Source: Corynebacterium sp. CNCTC7651
Lineage (GTDB): Bacteria > Actinomycetota > Actinomycetes > Mycobacteriales > Mycobacteriaceae
DNA length: 64,000 nucleotides
NCBI RefSeq assembly: GCF_021496665.1
Contig: NZ_CP071246.1
Span: 930,001 to 994,000 of the forward strand
Direction of reading: 5' to 3'
Position numbers and translations under genes: made by a program. Below the pieces are notes generated by a model that worked only from the letters and a program-made list of their open reading frames with translations, was not told the DNA's origin and searched no databases. This document shows, piece after piece, positions 8,649 through 19,540 of the stretch. How positions within the stretch are numbered: the first letter of the stretch is position 1; every line of letters starts with the position of its first letter.

Positions 8649-10553
8649 GTGGCAACTACAGCCAAGCCCCAGGCGGCCGCCGCACCCGGCGCGCCTTCGG
8701 GCGCAGATGCCAATCAGCCCGACATCATCACCGGAGCCGCTGCGACGGTGCGCAGCCTTGAAGAGCTCGGCGTAGACACGGTATTCGGCTTGCCGGGCGG
8801 CGCGGTGCTCCCGCTGTATGACGCGTTGGCGCACGCGACAAAGCTGCGCCACGTGCTGGTTCGCCACGAGCAGGGCGCTGGCCACGCCGCCGAAGGTTAC
8901 GCGCTGGCCTCCGGCAGGGTGGGCGTGTGCATCGCCACCTCCGGCCCGGGCGCGACCAACCTGGTCACCGCACTCGCGGATGCGTATCTGGACTCGGTGC
9001 CCATCGTGGCAATCACCGGTCAGGTCGGCTCTCCGCTGATCGGTACGGACGCTTTCCAGGAGGCGGACATCCGCGGCATCACCATGCCTATTACCAAGCA
9101 CAACATCATGGTGACGCGCACGGAGGACATTCCGAAGGCGCTTGCCGCCGCGTTCCACATCGCTTCCACGGGCCGCCCGGGTCCGGTGCTGGTGGATATT
9201 CCGAAGGACGTCCAGGCTAATGAGGCAGCCTTTGTCTGGCCGCCGGAGGTGGACCTGCCGGGCTACAAGCCGAACACGAAGCCGCATAACCGTCAGATCT
9301 CCCAGGCAGCGAAGATGATCTCCCAGGCGGAGCGCCCCGTCCTTTACATCGGCGGCGGCGTGGTGAAGGCGAATGCGCACCTTGAACTCCTGGAGTTTGC
9401 GGAGCTCACCGGCATCCCGGTGGTGACCACGCTGATGGCGCTGGGTGCGTTCCCGCAGCACCACCCGCTGTACATGGGCATGCCGGGCATGCACGGCTCC
9501 GTCCCCGCCGTCGGCGCCCTGCAGGAGGCGGACCTGCTCATCGCCATTGGCACGCGTTTCGACGATCGCGTGACCGGCGACACCGCTTCCTTCGCACCGC
9601 TGGCGAAGACGATTCACGCGGATATCGACCCTGCTGAGGTGGGCAAGATCCGCACTGTTGATGTGCCGATCGTGGGCGACGCAAAGCGCGTGCTTGCACA
9701 GTTGACGGACGCGTTCCGGGATGCCAAGCGAAACGCCGCGCCGCAGATCGATGCGTGGATTGCACGCCTGGGGGACCTCAAGGAGCGCTTCCCCCGCGGG
9801 TACGACGAGCAGTCGGACGGCTCCCTCTCCCCGCAGTTCGTCATTGAGACGCTGTCCCGCGTGGTGGGCCCGGAGGCGATCTACGTTGCGGGCGTTGGCC
9901 AGCACCAGATGTGGTCCGCGCAGTTCATCGACTTCGACCGCCCGCGCCACTGGCTCAACTCCGGCGGCCTGGGCACGATGGGCTACGCCATCCCGGCAGC
10001 CCTCGGTGCGAAGGCCGGTTGCCCAGACAAGGAAGTCTGGGCGGTGGATGGCGACGGTTGCTTCCAGATGACTAACCAGGAAATCACCACCGCCGCCTTG
10101 GAGGGTTTCCCGTTCAAAGTCGCGCTGATTAACAACGGAAACTTGGGCATGGTGCGCCAGTGGCAGACCCTGTTCTACGAGGGCACCTACTCCCACACCA
10201 AGCTCGGCGGCGAATCCGCCTACGTACCGGACTTTGTCAAGCTCAGCGAGGCACTCGGCGCGGAGGCGATTCGCGTCACCACGGCCGAAGAGGTCGTGCC
10301 CGCGATCGAGCGCGCTCGCGAGATCAACGACCGCCCTGTGGTCGTGGAATTCATCGTGGGCGAGGATGCCCAGGTGTGGCCGATGATTGCTGCCGGCACC
10401 TCGAACTCGGACATGCAGTACGCACTGGGCATGCGCCCTTTCTTTGACATGGATGAGTCAGCGGGCGAGTCCCCGGATGCCATCGATGCAACTGTTGAGG
10501 CGATCCAGGAAGCGCAGAACCACCACCAGCACCAGACCGAAGAGGAGAAGTAG
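8649..10553 (+). CDS. ilvB: Acetolactate synthase large subunit
   Basis: ThDP-, FAD- and Mg-dependent condensation of pyruvate with pyruvate or 2-ketobutyrate, the first common step of branched-chain synthesis. The protein has 634 residues. ThDP-fold signatures include [16 protein letters not shown], the catalytic glutamate in [15 protein letters not shown], and the metal/ThDP motif [17 protein letters not shown] with [14 protein letters not shown]. The first ~25 residues are Ala/Pro-rich and probably disordered. The start is GTG at 8649 with AAGGAGA upstream. It forms an operon with ilvN (2-bp gap) and ilvC, controlled by the attenuator just upstream. Confidence 0.98.
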   Translation: MATTAKPQAAAAPGAPSGADANQPDIITGAAATVRSLEELGVDTVFGLPGGAVLPLYDALAHATKLRHVLVRHEQGAGHAAEGYALASGRVGVCIATSGPGATNLVTALADAYLDSVPIVAITGQVGSPLIGTDAFQEADIRGITMPITKHNIMVTRTEDIPKALAAAFHIASTGRPGPVLVDIPKDVQANEAAFVWPPEVDLPGYKPNTKPHNRQISQAAKMISQAERPVLYIGGGVVKANAHLELLEFAELTGIPVVTTLMALGAFPQHHPLYMGMPGMHGSVPAVGALQEADLLIAIGTRFDDRVTGDTASFAPLAKTIHADIDPAEVGKIRTVDVPIVGDAKRVLAQLTDAFRDAKRNAAPQIDAWIARLGDLKERFPRGYDEQSDGSLSPQFVIETLSRVVGPEAIYVAGVGQHQMWSAQFIDFDRPRHWLNSGGLGTMGYAIPAALGAKAGCPDKEVWAVDGDGCFQMTNQEITTAALEGFPFKVALINNGNLGMVRQWQTLFYEGTYSHTKLGGESAYVPDFVKLSEALGAEAIRVTTAEEVVPAIERAREINDRPVVVEFIVGEDAQVWPMIAAGTSNSDMQYALGMRPFFDMDESAGESPDAIDATVEAIQEAQNHHQHQTEEEK

Positions 10554-10555
10554 CC

Positions 10556-12174
<1,619 letters not shown>

Positions 12175-12200
12175 GCGATCTGCCAGCGTTACCTGCGATA

Positions 12201-12235
12201 AGCGCCCGCTACCCGTACTGGGGTGGCGGGCGTTT
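12201..12235 (+). terminator. ilvBNC terminator
   Basis: GC-rich hairpin, left arm ~12201-12214 and right arm ~12221-12234, followed by TTTCGTT, 26 bp after the ilvC stop. Confidence 0.75.
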
Positions 12236-12259
12236 CGTTGTTCAGGCCCGTGCAGATCC

Positions 12260-12301
12260 CGCAGAAATCCCGCACGCGACACGCAGAAATCCCGCACGCG
12301 A
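12260..12301. repeat. Two-copy direct repeat, 22-bp period
   Basis: The 20-bp unit CGCAGAAATCCCGCACGCGA occurs at 12260-12279 and again at 12282-12301. It is intergenic; its role is unknown. Confidence 0.85.
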
Positions 12302-12314
12302 TACGCGGGCACGC

Positions 12315-12350
12315 AAAAACCCTCGCCCCTTTCAAATCGAAGGGGGAGGG
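12315..12350 (-). terminator. Terminator of the 12405-12854 gene
   Basis: Read on the minus strand, a C/G-rich stem (about 12321-12333 with 12339-12350) is followed by TTTTTGCG. It lies 55 bp past the stop of the minus-strand membrane protein gene. Confidence 0.75.
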
Positions 12351-12404
12351 CTGAGGTCGGCGCTTAAAATCAGCGCCAGCGAATCCGCGCTGCGGTGCTA
12401 GCGA

Positions 12405-12854
12405 CTAGCTGGTAGCCGGCGCTGCGGACTCGGAGACAACCGCGGTCTCGGAAACGGTTGCGTCAGCAGCCGGGGACTCGGTCACGGTGCCGCTCTCAAC
12501 GGTGGTGGTCTCGGAGACAACCTCGGTTGCAGCGGTGGTGGTGGAGGTCGCCGGGGTAGCAGCGTCATCGTTGTTGTTGAACAGGGAGAACAGCAGCCAA
12601 ACCAGCAGCAGGGCGGCGAACAGACCCAACAGCCACTTCCACCAGCCGCCGCCGTTCTTCTCCTCGGTCACAGCGGTGGAGCCGGAGGTAGCGCGAGCCG
12701 GCTGAGTAGTGGTGGTGCGCTCGGTGGTCACGTGCTCGGTGGTCGGGGTGGTCTCCACGCGACGGGAAGTGGTCTCGTGGGTTGCGTCCAGCTTCGGATC
12801 CAGGTTCTTCGGATCGATGTTGCGGTTCGGATCGTTCGGGTTAGGGGTAGTCAC
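12405..12854 (-). CDS. Small single-pass membrane protein with Thr/Ser-rich tails
   Basis: Not recognised. The 149-residue protein has a polar, threonine-rich N-terminal half (~75 residues; many TT and ET pairs). One strong transmembrane helix follows (WWKWLLGLFAALLLVWLLF, ~residues 74-92), then an NNND turn and an Ala/Thr/Ser/Glu-rich C-terminal tail that would lie outside the membrane. No catalytic motif is seen. The start is GTG at 12854 with AAGGACC upstream; a terminator follows. It stands alone, convergent to ilvC. Confidence 0.7.
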   Translation of the reverse strand: MTTPNPNDPNRNIDPKNLDPKLDATHETTSRRVETTPTTEHVTTERTTTTQPARATSGSTAVTEEKNGGGWWKWLLGLFAALLLVWLLFSLFNNNDDAATPATSTTTAATEVVSETTTVESGTVTESPAADATVSETAVVSESAAPATS

Positions 12855-13044
12855 GGGAAAGGTCCTTTCGTTCTAAATTTCTGGCCAGTTGGCCAACGAC
12901 AATCGACCGTACCAAATCTTGGAGCAAAAACTTCAAGTCAATATTGAGAGTTTCGTGGAAAAATCCTCGTTTCCGCACGTCACGCACGTTGAACCTTAGT
13001 TGGATTTTATTTTCAATAAATTGTCAATAAGGGGTCAGTCTCTT

Positions 13045-13050
13045 TAAGCT
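13045..13050 (+). promoter_or_regulatory. -10 element and AT-rich operator-like tract before the CDF gene
   Basis: TAAGCT lies 7 nt before the ATG at 13058, a leaderless arrangement. Just upstream (13001-13030) is an AT-rich tract with an imperfect palindrome, TTATTTTCAATAA, followed by GTCAATAA. It resembles a metalloregulator site, but the regulator cannot be identified from sequence alone. Confidence 0.45.
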
Positions 13051-13057
13051 CGGTCGC

Positions 13058-14017
13058 ATGCACGTCGCGCACTCTCATAATCACGGCGCCAACCATCACG
13101 GCGCCAACCATCATGACCATGACCACAGCCACAGCCACAGCCATGGCGCAGGCTCCGCACCGCTGCGCGCTCTCGTTACCGCGCTCAGCATCACCTCCGT
13201 GGTGTTCTTCGCGGAGCTTGTTGGCGGGTGGATTTCTGGCTCGATGGCTCTGGTGGCGGACGCGATGCACATGCTCTCGGACGCGACCGGTCTGATCATT
13301 GCTGTCTTTGCGGTGCTCGCTGGCCGTCGTAAAGCATCAGGCACCGCAACGTTCGGCTACCGCAGGGTGGAGGTGCTCGCGGCGCTGGTGAACGCCGCGA
13401 CAGTGATCGGTATTGCGGTGCTAATTGTGGTGGAGGCTGTGCGCAGGCTCCGGTCGCCGGCTGAGGTGGAAACGCAAACGATGATGATCGTTGCGGTGAT
13501 CGGCCTGGTGGCAAACGTGGTTTCCGCGTGGGTGCTGTCGCGCCACCGCGAGAGTTCGATCAACGTGGAGGGCGCGTTCCTGCACGTGGTGGTGGACATG
13601 CTGGGCTCGCTCGCTGTCATCATCGCCGGTGTGGTCATCGCGCTCACCGGCTTTACCGCAGCGGATGTGGTGGCCTCGTTGCTTATCGCCGCCATGGTCC
13701 TGCCGCGCGCGTGGCAGCTGCTGCGGGACTCCACGCGCGTGCTGCTGGAACAGGTGCCGTCTGGCTTCGACGCGGACAAGGTTGCGCCCGCGCTCCTGGG
13801 GCTTGACGGGGTCGCAGATATCCATGACCTGCATTTATGGTCGCTCGACGGTGTCTCGGTGCTGGCCACCGTGCACATCGTTGTCGCTGAGGGGACCGAC
13901 GAAGGTGCGCTGCTGGACACCGCCCAAGCCCAGCTCAAGGCGCTCGGCATCGACCATTCCACGATCCAGTTCGAGCGCCCTGAGCACGTTCATCACGAGA
14001 GCATTTGCCAGAACTGA
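13058..14017 (+). CDS. CDF-family zinc/cation efflux transporter
   Basis: Cation diffusion facilitator of the ZitB/CzcD type, exporting Zn2+ (possibly Cd, Co or Fe) against protons across the cytoplasmic membrane. The N-terminus is very histidine-rich (residues 2-29, repeated HDHDHSHSHSH), a likely metal buffer. Six transmembrane helices follow; the transport-site HxxxD is seen in helix II (VADAMHMLSDATG, residues ~66-78) and repeated in helix V (LHVVVDMLGS). A cytoplasmic ferredoxin-like domain ends the protein, with a His-containing tail (PEHVHHES). 319 residues is normal. The metal is inferred, not shown. Confidence 0.9.
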   Translation: MHVAHSHNHGANHHGANHHDHDHSHSHSHGAGSAPLRALVTALSITSVVFFAELVGGWISGSMALVADAMHMLSDATGLIIAVFAVLAGRRKASGTATFGYRRVEVLAALVNAATVIGIAVLIVVEAVRRLRSPAEVETQTMMIVAVIGLVANVVSAWVLSRHRESSINVEGAFLHVVVDMLGSLAVIIAGVVIALTGFTAADVVASLLIAAMVLPRAWQLLRDSTRVLLEQVPSGFDADKVAPALLGLDGVADIHDLHLWSLDGVSVLATVHIVVAEGTDEGALLDTAQAQLKALGIDHSTIQFERPEHVHHESICQN

Positions 14018-14032
14018 TCTACAGTTTGTGGC

Positions 14033-15859
14033 ATGGGGTTTACCACGCCGAGTTATTCACTGATCGATCTTTTCGCCAGGGCAGAGCGCGGCGAGCTGCA
14101 GCTGCCCGATTTCCAGCGAGAATATATCTGGGATGTTGACCGCATTCGCACACTCATTACCTCCGTGCTGCGCGGCTACCCCGTGGGCTCCTTCTTGGCG
14201 CTGGACACCCGCAACTCCCCGGTGCGCTTCCGGCCGCGCCCGCTGGCTGGGCTGGACATCGGTGGGGCAGAGCCGGGGCTTTTGCTTCTCGACGGGCAGC
14301 AGAGGTTGACCTCCCTGTATCACGCGTTCAAAGGCAAGGGCTTGATCCCGACGGTGGACTATCTCGGCGAGCCGATCAACCGCCGCTTCTTCGTCGATGT
14401 GCGCGCGGCAGTCGCGTCCGACCCGATGCCCGTGGAATCCGTCTTCGCTGTGGATGAGGAAGGACGGGTGCGCTCGCACTTTGGCCCAGGCATTGACGGC
14501 GGCATTTCCAACCGCGAGGACATGCTGCGCTACGGCGTGGTTCCGGTTTCTGCACTGCTGTGGCAGGAGGGCAATGATCTCCTGGTGGATATGGCTGCGA
14601 GCGCAGAGGACCCCGCGATGCGGGAGGCAGTGAAGGAATTCCACCACAAGGTGCTGCGGTGGCTGCCGGCGTACGACGTTCCCGTTATCCGCGTGGACAG
14701 GGATACGACGCGGATCGGCGTGGGGCAGATCTTCGCGCACGCGAACTCCGCGGGCGTGCAGATGGACGTCTTCGAGCTCCTCACCGCAATGTTCGCCTCC
14801 CAGGACCCGGATTTTGTGCTTGCGGATCACTGGGCGGACGTCGAGAAGCAGTTGCGCGCGTACCCCGCACTCGACCGCATCGGGCGCATCGAGTACCTGC
14901 GCGCACTGGCGCTCCTGATCACCAGCCGTCGCGGCCGCGCAACCGGCCACCGCGGTGACATCCTCACCATTTCTCTGGATGAATACCGTGCGCACGCGGA
15001 CGAGGTGACCGGCGCGTTTGTGCAGGTGGCCGAGTTTTTGCAGGAGCGTTGCATTTTCTCGCTGGATCAGGTGCCGTACACGTCCCAGCTTGTGCCTCTT
15101 GCGACTATCCTGGCGCGACTCGCGGAACACCCGGGCGCGTTGGAGCAGGAGCGCTCCCGCGACCGTTTGAACTGCTGGTTCTGGTCCGGTGTCTTCAGCG
15201 AGCTCTACGGCGCGCATGCCCCGACCATCCGCGCTGGGCTGGATGTCACCGAAGTCACGCCGTGGGTGCTGGGGGAGACAGACACTGTTCCCAGCACGGT
15301 AGAGGATGCCAAGTTCGCGGCATCCCGCCTGCTCAGCGCAACGAGCGAGAGTGGTGTGTACCGCGGCATGTACGCATTGCTCATGGCCCGCGGGGCGCGA
15401 GATTGGCGTACCGGCAAGCCCTTCGACCGCGAAACGTACGCAGAGCTGCAGCCGTCCTTTAACACTGTTTTCCCGCCGGCGTTTTGCGCCTCCATCGGGG
15501 CAGATCCGCTGCTGGCGGATTCTGTGCTCAATCGCACGCCAATGGGCCGCCGCACCGAAGTGGTGATGGAGAACAACCCGCCGAAGCGCTACTTGCCGCG
15601 CCTGCAGTCGAAGTCCCTCCTGGACGACGCCGAGTTTGACGCCATCATTGCGGGCCACGAGATGGAGCCGAGCTACCTGCTGAGCTCCGATTGGGAAGCG
15701 TTCTTGGAGGACCGCCTTGAGCGCTTCCTCGGCGTGGTTGAATACGCAGTGGGCAAGCCGGTGATCCGGGATCTGCCGGGGCACCTGGGTCAGACCCATC
15801 GTGATGAGCGCGAAGTGGGCGCGACCACTATGGCAGACCAGGTTGATGCGGAGAGCTAA
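14033..15859 (+). CDS. DUF262 (GmrSD/ParB-like) domain protein
   Basis: Protein of 608 residues. The N-terminal DUF262 domain shows LPDFQREYIWDVDRI (~residues 24-38) and the signature LLLDGQQRLTSLYHAF (~83-98); it is a ParB/Srx-fold nuclease or NTPase domain also found in GmrSD and BrxU type IV restriction enzymes. The later DUF1524-type H-N-H motif of GmrSD is not obvious; the C-terminal half is predicted alpha-helical without a motif I know. A role in defence is possible but unproven. TACAGT (14020-14025) suggests a leaderless start. It overlaps the following lipoprotein gene by 14 nt. Confidence 0.8.
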   Translation: MGFTTPSYSLIDLFARAERGELQLPDFQREYIWDVDRIRTLITSVLRGYPVGSFLALDTRNSPVRFRPRPLAGLDIGGAEPGLLLLDGQQRLTSLYHAFKGKGLIPTVDYLGEPINRRFFVDVRAAVASDPMPVESVFAVDEEGRVRSHFGPGIDGGISNREDMLRYGVVPVSALLWQEGNDLLVDMAASAEDPAMREAVKEFHHKVLRWLPAYDVPVIRVDRDTTRIGVGQIFAHANSAGVQMDVFELLTAMFASQDPDFVLADHWADVEKQLRAYPALDRIGRIEYLRALALLITSRRGRATGHRGDILTISLDEYRAHADEVTGAFVQVAEFLQERCIFSLDQVPYTSQLVPLATILARLAEHPGALEQERSRDRLNCWFWSGVFSELYGAHAPTIRAGLDVTEVTPWVLGETDTVPSTVEDAKFAASRLLSATSESGVYRGMYALLMARGARDWRTGKPFDRETYAELQPSFNTVFPPAFCASIGADPLLADSVLNRTPMGRRTEVVMENNPPKRYLPRLQSKSLLDDAEFDAIIAGHEMEPSYLLSSDWEAFLEDRLERFLGVVEYAVGKPVIRDLPGHLGQTHRDEREVGATTMADQVDAES

Positions 15860-16742
15860 CCGCCGTGCTGCAATGCTTCTGCTAAGCGCGGGTATAGGTG
15901 TTGCAGCCGCCGGGTGTGCGCCCGAACAGCAACCTGGCCCGCTCGGGCAGGCGATAGCCATCAACGAGTCTCGCCACGTGGATACCCGTTTTGAGGAGCA
16001 CCCGCTGGTGATTGAGGACTCTCAAGGCATCCTCAGCCTGCGCCACTTCTTCCCCAACTCGGAGACGCTGGTGGTCTCGGACGATACGATTGCGGCGCAA
16101 CTGCGGGCAGCGTCTATCGCTGTGGCGGCGCATGCACCGATGATTGTGTACGACCCGGCGCGCCACCAGGAGATTTCTCACGAGATCGAGCGATTGAAGG
16201 CCTACACCGTCTTAACCGTTGGCAACGTCAATGTCGCGCAGACCTCCGGGCGTGTGCGCGTGTACCGCGACCCCGGCGGTTTTGAGGCGCTGGGCGACAT
16301 GATGGCGGTGCGGTTCGACGTGGCTGAGGTTCCTTCGCCGTCTGATGCGGCCGAGGCGGTCGCGGGACTGGATCCGCGGGAGCCGACATGGGCGCGCGCT
16401 GCCTGGGCAGATCCGGCCGTGATGCCGGGTGCGCAAGCCAAGCCGTTCCCAATCATGTCCCGCCGCGATGGGCATATGGCGCCGGTGGTGGTGGCTACAC
16501 GGGAGAGCTCAATCCCTTCGATTGCAAACGCTCGCAGTTTCGGCGCGGACGTGACCATTGTGGATCATGCGGACCCGCGCGAATCAGAGCAAGCTCTGTT
16601 CGCCATGGCTGGACTTGCGGATGAGCCGCTGATCGCGCTGGGCTCGCAGTTCGGGTCGGACGAGGAGCTTGCTTCGAGGATTATGCAAGCGGAAGAAAAT
16701 TATTGGGCCAGTAGTAGCGAAACTCGCAGGGGTGCGCAGTAG
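15846..16742 (+). CDS. Lipoprotein, short paralogue of the 20568-22094 protein
   Basis: Protein of 298 residues. A lipoprotein signal (MRRANRRAAMLLLSAGIGV, lipobox AAAGC) is followed by two Rossmann-like halves with SETLVVSDDTIAAQLRAASI, APMIVYDP and DPRESEQALFAM ... ALGSQFGSDEELASRIMQA. The same landmarks occur in the larger lipoprotein at 20568-22094. The layout recalls cell-wall-binding repeat 2 domains (PF04122-like), so surface or wall attachment is plausible; that is inference. The start at 15846 gives a proper signal peptide and overlaps the DUF262 gene by 14 nt. Confidence 0.75.
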   Translation: MRRANRRAAMLLLSAGIGVAAAGCAPEQQPGPLGQAIAINESRHVDTRFEEHPLVIEDSQGILSLRHFFPNSETLVVSDDTIAAQLRAASIAVAAHAPMIVYDPARHQEISHEIERLKAYTVLTVGNVNVAQTSGRVRVYRDPGGFEALGDMMAVRFDVAEVPSPSDAAEAVAGLDPREPTWARAAWADPAVMPGAQAKPFPIMSRRDGHMAPVVVATRESSIPSIANARSFGADVTIVDHADPRESEQALFAMAGLADEPLIALGSQFGSDEELASRIMQAEENYWASSSETRRGAQ

Positions 16743-16790
16743 AGTAACCGAGGAAACCTTTCGCCCCTTTATGCAGGAGATGTTTGTCCC

Positions 16791-18374
16791 GTGGCTAAAC
16801 CGGTTGTCCTCATCGCAGACAAGCTTGCCCAGTCCACCGTCGAAGCGCTCGGAGATTCCGTGGAGGTGCGCTGGGTAGACGGGCCGAACCGCGAGGAACT
16901 CCTCGCCGCCGTCCCCGAGGCGGATGCCCTGCTGGTGCGTTCCGCAACCACCGTGGACCGCGAAGTCATCGAGGCTGCTCCCAACCTCAAGATCATCGGC
17001 CGCGCCGGCGTCGGTCTGGACAACGTCGACATCGCTGCGGCGACCGAGCGCGGCGTGATGGTGGCCAACGCGCCGACCTCCAACATCCACTCCGCGTGCG
17101 AGCACGCCATCGCGCTGCTGCTCTCCACCGCCCGCCAGATCCCGGCTGCTGAGAAGACCCTGCGCAACGGCGAATGGAAGCGCTCCGCGTTTAAGGGCGT
17201 GGAGATCTTCGGCAAGACCGTCGGCATCGTCGGCTTCGGCCACATCGGTCAGCTCTTCGCCCAGCGTCTGAGCGCGTTCGAAACCACCATCATCGCGTAT
17301 GACCCGTACGCCAACCCGGCTCGCGCTGCGCAGCTGGGTGTGGAGCTGGTGGAGCTTGAAGAGCTCATGGCCCGCGCGGACTTTGTCACCATTCACCTGC
17401 CGAAGACGAAGGAGACCGCGGGCATGTTCAACCGCGAGCTCCTGGCCAAGGCCAAGCCGGGCCAGATCATCATCAACGCCGCCCGCGGCGGGCTGGTAGA
17501 TGAGCAGGCACTTGCAGACGCTATCAAGGAAGGACGCATCCGCGGTGCCGGCTTCGACGTGTTTGCAACCGAGCCGTGCACGGACTCTCCGCTGTTTGCC
17601 CTCGAGGAAGTTGTGATGACGCCGCACCTCGGCGCATCCACCGTGGAAGCGCAGGACCGCGCGGGTACTGATGTTGCTGACTCCGTCCTCAAGGCCCTGG
17701 CCGGCGAGTTTGTGGCGGATGCCGTGAACGTCACCGGCGGCAAGGTCGGGGAGGAGGTTGCTCGCTGGCTGGACCTCGCCCGCAAGCTCGGCCTTCTGGC
17801 TGGCCGCCTGTTGGACGACGCCCCGGTGTCCCTCAAGGTGACCGCACGTGGCGAGCTGTCCAGCGAGAACGTTGAGTCCCTGGGGCTTTCCGCCGTGCGC
17901 GGCCTGTTCTCCGGCATTGTGGATGAGCAGGTCACGTTCGTGAACGCGCCGCAGATCGCGGAATCCCGCGGTCTGGACTACTCCGTGGCTACCGAGACCG
18001 AGGCACGTGCCCACCGCAGTGCACTCGAGGTCCAAGTTGTCGGCGCAAACGGCGATGTTGCCACCGTTGCCGGCGCGCTGACCGGCCTCGAAGGTGTGGA
18101 GAAGATCGTGCGCATCAACGGCCGCGGCGTGGACATGCGCGCAGAGGGCCGCAACCTGTTCCTGCGCTACACCGATGCCCCGGGTGCGCTGGGCAAGGTC
18201 GGTGGCAAGCTGGGCGACGCCGGTATCAACATCGAGGCGGCGGCCCTGACCCAGGCAGCCAAGGGCGACGGCGCCGTCCTGATTCTCCGCGTTGAGTCCG
18301 AGGTATCGGAAGAGCTCGAGGCTGAAATCGCCGAGTCCATCGGTGCGCAGTCCATCCAAATCGATCTGGACTAA
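16791..18374 (+). CDS. serA: D-3-phosphoglycerate dehydrogenase, ACT-containing
   Basis: Oxidises 3-phosphoglycerate to 3-phosphohydroxypyruvate with NAD+, the first step of serine synthesis. It is the long type I form, 527 residues. The substrate/nucleotide core shows GRAGVGLDNVDIAAATERG, the NAD loop VGIVGFGHIGQLFAQRL, INAARGGLVDEQAL and the catalytic histidine in TPHLGASTVEAQ. The intervening ASB domain and a C-terminal ACT domain (LFLRYTDAPGALGKVGGKLG) bind serine for feedback control. GTG start at 16791 with AGGAGAT upstream. A terminator follows. Confidence 0.97.
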   Translation: MAKPVVLIADKLAQSTVEALGDSVEVRWVDGPNREELLAAVPEADALLVRSATTVDREVIEAAPNLKIIGRAGVGLDNVDIAAATERGVMVANAPTSNIHSACEHAIALLLSTARQIPAAEKTLRNGEWKRSAFKGVEIFGKTVGIVGFGHIGQLFAQRLSAFETTIIAYDPYANPARAAQLGVELVELEELMARADFVTIHLPKTKETAGMFNRELLAKAKPGQIIINAARGGLVDEQALADAIKEGRIRGAGFDVFATEPCTDSPLFALEEVVMTPHLGASTVEAQDRAGTDVADSVLKALAGEFVADAVNVTGGKVGEEVARWLDLARKLGLLAGRLLDDAPVSLKVTARGELSSENVESLGLSAVRGLFSGIVDEQVTFVNAPQIAESRGLDYSVATETEARAHRSALEVQVVGANGDVATVAGALTGLEGVEKIVRINGRGVDMRAEGRNLFLRYTDAPGALGKVGGKLGDAGINIEAAALTQAAKGDGAVLILRVESEVSEELEAEIAESIGAQSIQIDLD

Positions 18375-18391
18375 TCAGTACCCTTCCACAG

Positions 18392-18428
18392 GGCCCGGTT
18401 GAGTCGTTTCAGACCAGCCGGGCCTTTT
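18392..18428 (+). terminator. serA terminator
   Basis: Stem arms 18392-18401 and 18415-18424 (one G-U pair), followed by TTTT, 18 bp after the serA stop. Confidence 0.85.
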
Positions 18429-18532
18429 CGCATACCCCCGCTATACCGTGGCTTGGCCGCGCTGACAACCGTCATTGAGTTTCCCACAATGGATGTGGAA
18501 CCCATGTTTTCAATCCATGTAAGGAGACCACC

Positions 18533-19519
18533 ATGGCTACAAAGAAGGCTGTTGTCCTCGGCGGAACCGGCCTGCTCGGCTTCGCTACCGTGCAGGAGCT
18601 CGCGCAGCGCGGTTACGATGTCTACTCCGTCGCGTTGGATATGCCGTCGGATGACTTGTTTGCCGGGTTGGAGGACAGCGTGCACTCCGTCATCGCAGAC
18701 GTGAACGAGATGACGGATGAGGAGATCCGCGAGAAGCTCGAGGGCGTGTACGCGCTGTTCTACGCCATCGGCGCGGATGAGCGCGTGCTGCCGGATGCTC
18801 CGGCAACCCGCTTCTTCTACGAGGCGAACGTGCTGCCCACTCAACGTCTCGCGCGCCTTGCCCGCGAAGCCGGCGTTGAGAAGTTCGTGGTCTACGGCTC
18901 CTACTTCGCAGAGTTCGCTGAGCGCCTGCACGAGACCGACCTCATCCACGAGGGCTACCCGCTCACCCGTCTCATGCAGGAGCAGGTGGCTTTCGCAGAG
19001 GGTGACGGCGCAATGGACGTAACCTCGCTGCGCCTGCCGTACATCTTCGGCCACATGCCGGGCCGCATGCCGCTGTGGAAGATGTTCTCCGACCAGATGA
19101 AGCAGACTGAGGTCTTCCCGGTCCACCCGGGCGGCAAGACCGCAGCGGTCACCGTCAAGCAGGTTGCGCAGGCAGCCGTGGGCGCAGCGGAGCGGGGCAA
19201 GCACCGCGGCACCTATGCCATCAGCGAGTACAACCTGCCGTTCACGGAGTTCTACCAGATGTTCATCGACAAGATGGGCCTGGACACCAAGCTCATGGAG
19301 ATGCCGTACGACGCAGTTCGCGAGCAGATGGCGCAGCTTGACCAGCACGCGGAGTCTGAGGGCAAGGAACACGGCATCAAGATGGAGCTCGCCGGCGAGC
19401 TGCGCGCAATGGATCTCTCCATCGATCCGGCCGAGACCAAGGAAGCGCTCGGCTACGAGGACGACGATGTCATCGCGGCGATCGAGGAAACCATCGATTA
19501 CATCATCGAGCACGAGTAA
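18533..19519 (+). CDS. NAD(P)-dependent extended-SDR / epimerase-like enzyme
   Basis: Protein of 328 residues with a Rossmann start VVLGGTGLLGFATVQELA (the GGTGLLG loop of atypical or extended short-chain dehydrogenases). NVLPTQRLARLAREAGVEKFVVYGSYFAEF and the later SLRLPYIFGHMPG are typical of NAD-dependent epimerase/dehydratase family members. The catalytic YxxxK is not evident (EGYPLTRLMQ sits near the expected place), so it may not be a standard oxidoreductase. The substrate is unknown. TAAGGAGA upstream supports the start. It lies between serA and leuB. Confidence 0.8.
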   Translation: MATKKAVVLGGTGLLGFATVQELAQRGYDVYSVALDMPSDDLFAGLEDSVHSVIADVNEMTDEEIREKLEGVYALFYAIGADERVLPDAPATRFFYEANVLPTQRLARLAREAGVEKFVVYGSYFAEFAERLHETDLIHEGYPLTRLMQEQVAFAEGDGAMDVTSLRLPYIFGHMPGRMPLWKMFSDQMKQTEVFPVHPGGKTAAVTVKQVAQAAVGAAERGKHRGTYAISEYNLPFTEFYQMFIDKMGLDTKLMEMPYDAVREQMAQLDQHAESEGKEHGIKMELAGELRAMDLSIDPAETKEALGYEDDDVIAAIEETIDYIIEHE

Positions 19520-19540
19520 GCGCTGCTAGGCTTCTACGCC

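Noticed and set aside
8553..10196. 547-codon ORF opposite ilvB
   Set aside because: It is a shadow of a high-GC gene: His/Arg/Val-rich with no motif, fully covered by ilvB on the other strand. The same applies to long antisense ORFs at 4820-6760, 14057-15964, 16584-18359, 20583-22121 and 22139-23566.
13001..13030. Zur or DtxR operator before the CDF gene
   Set aside because: The palindrome is only partly similar to either consensus; recorded as an AT-rich operator-like tract, without naming a regulator.
15801..15845. Longer start for the first lipoprotein
   Set aside because: The extra residues would spoil the signal peptide; the ATG at 15846 gives a proper lipoprotein signal.
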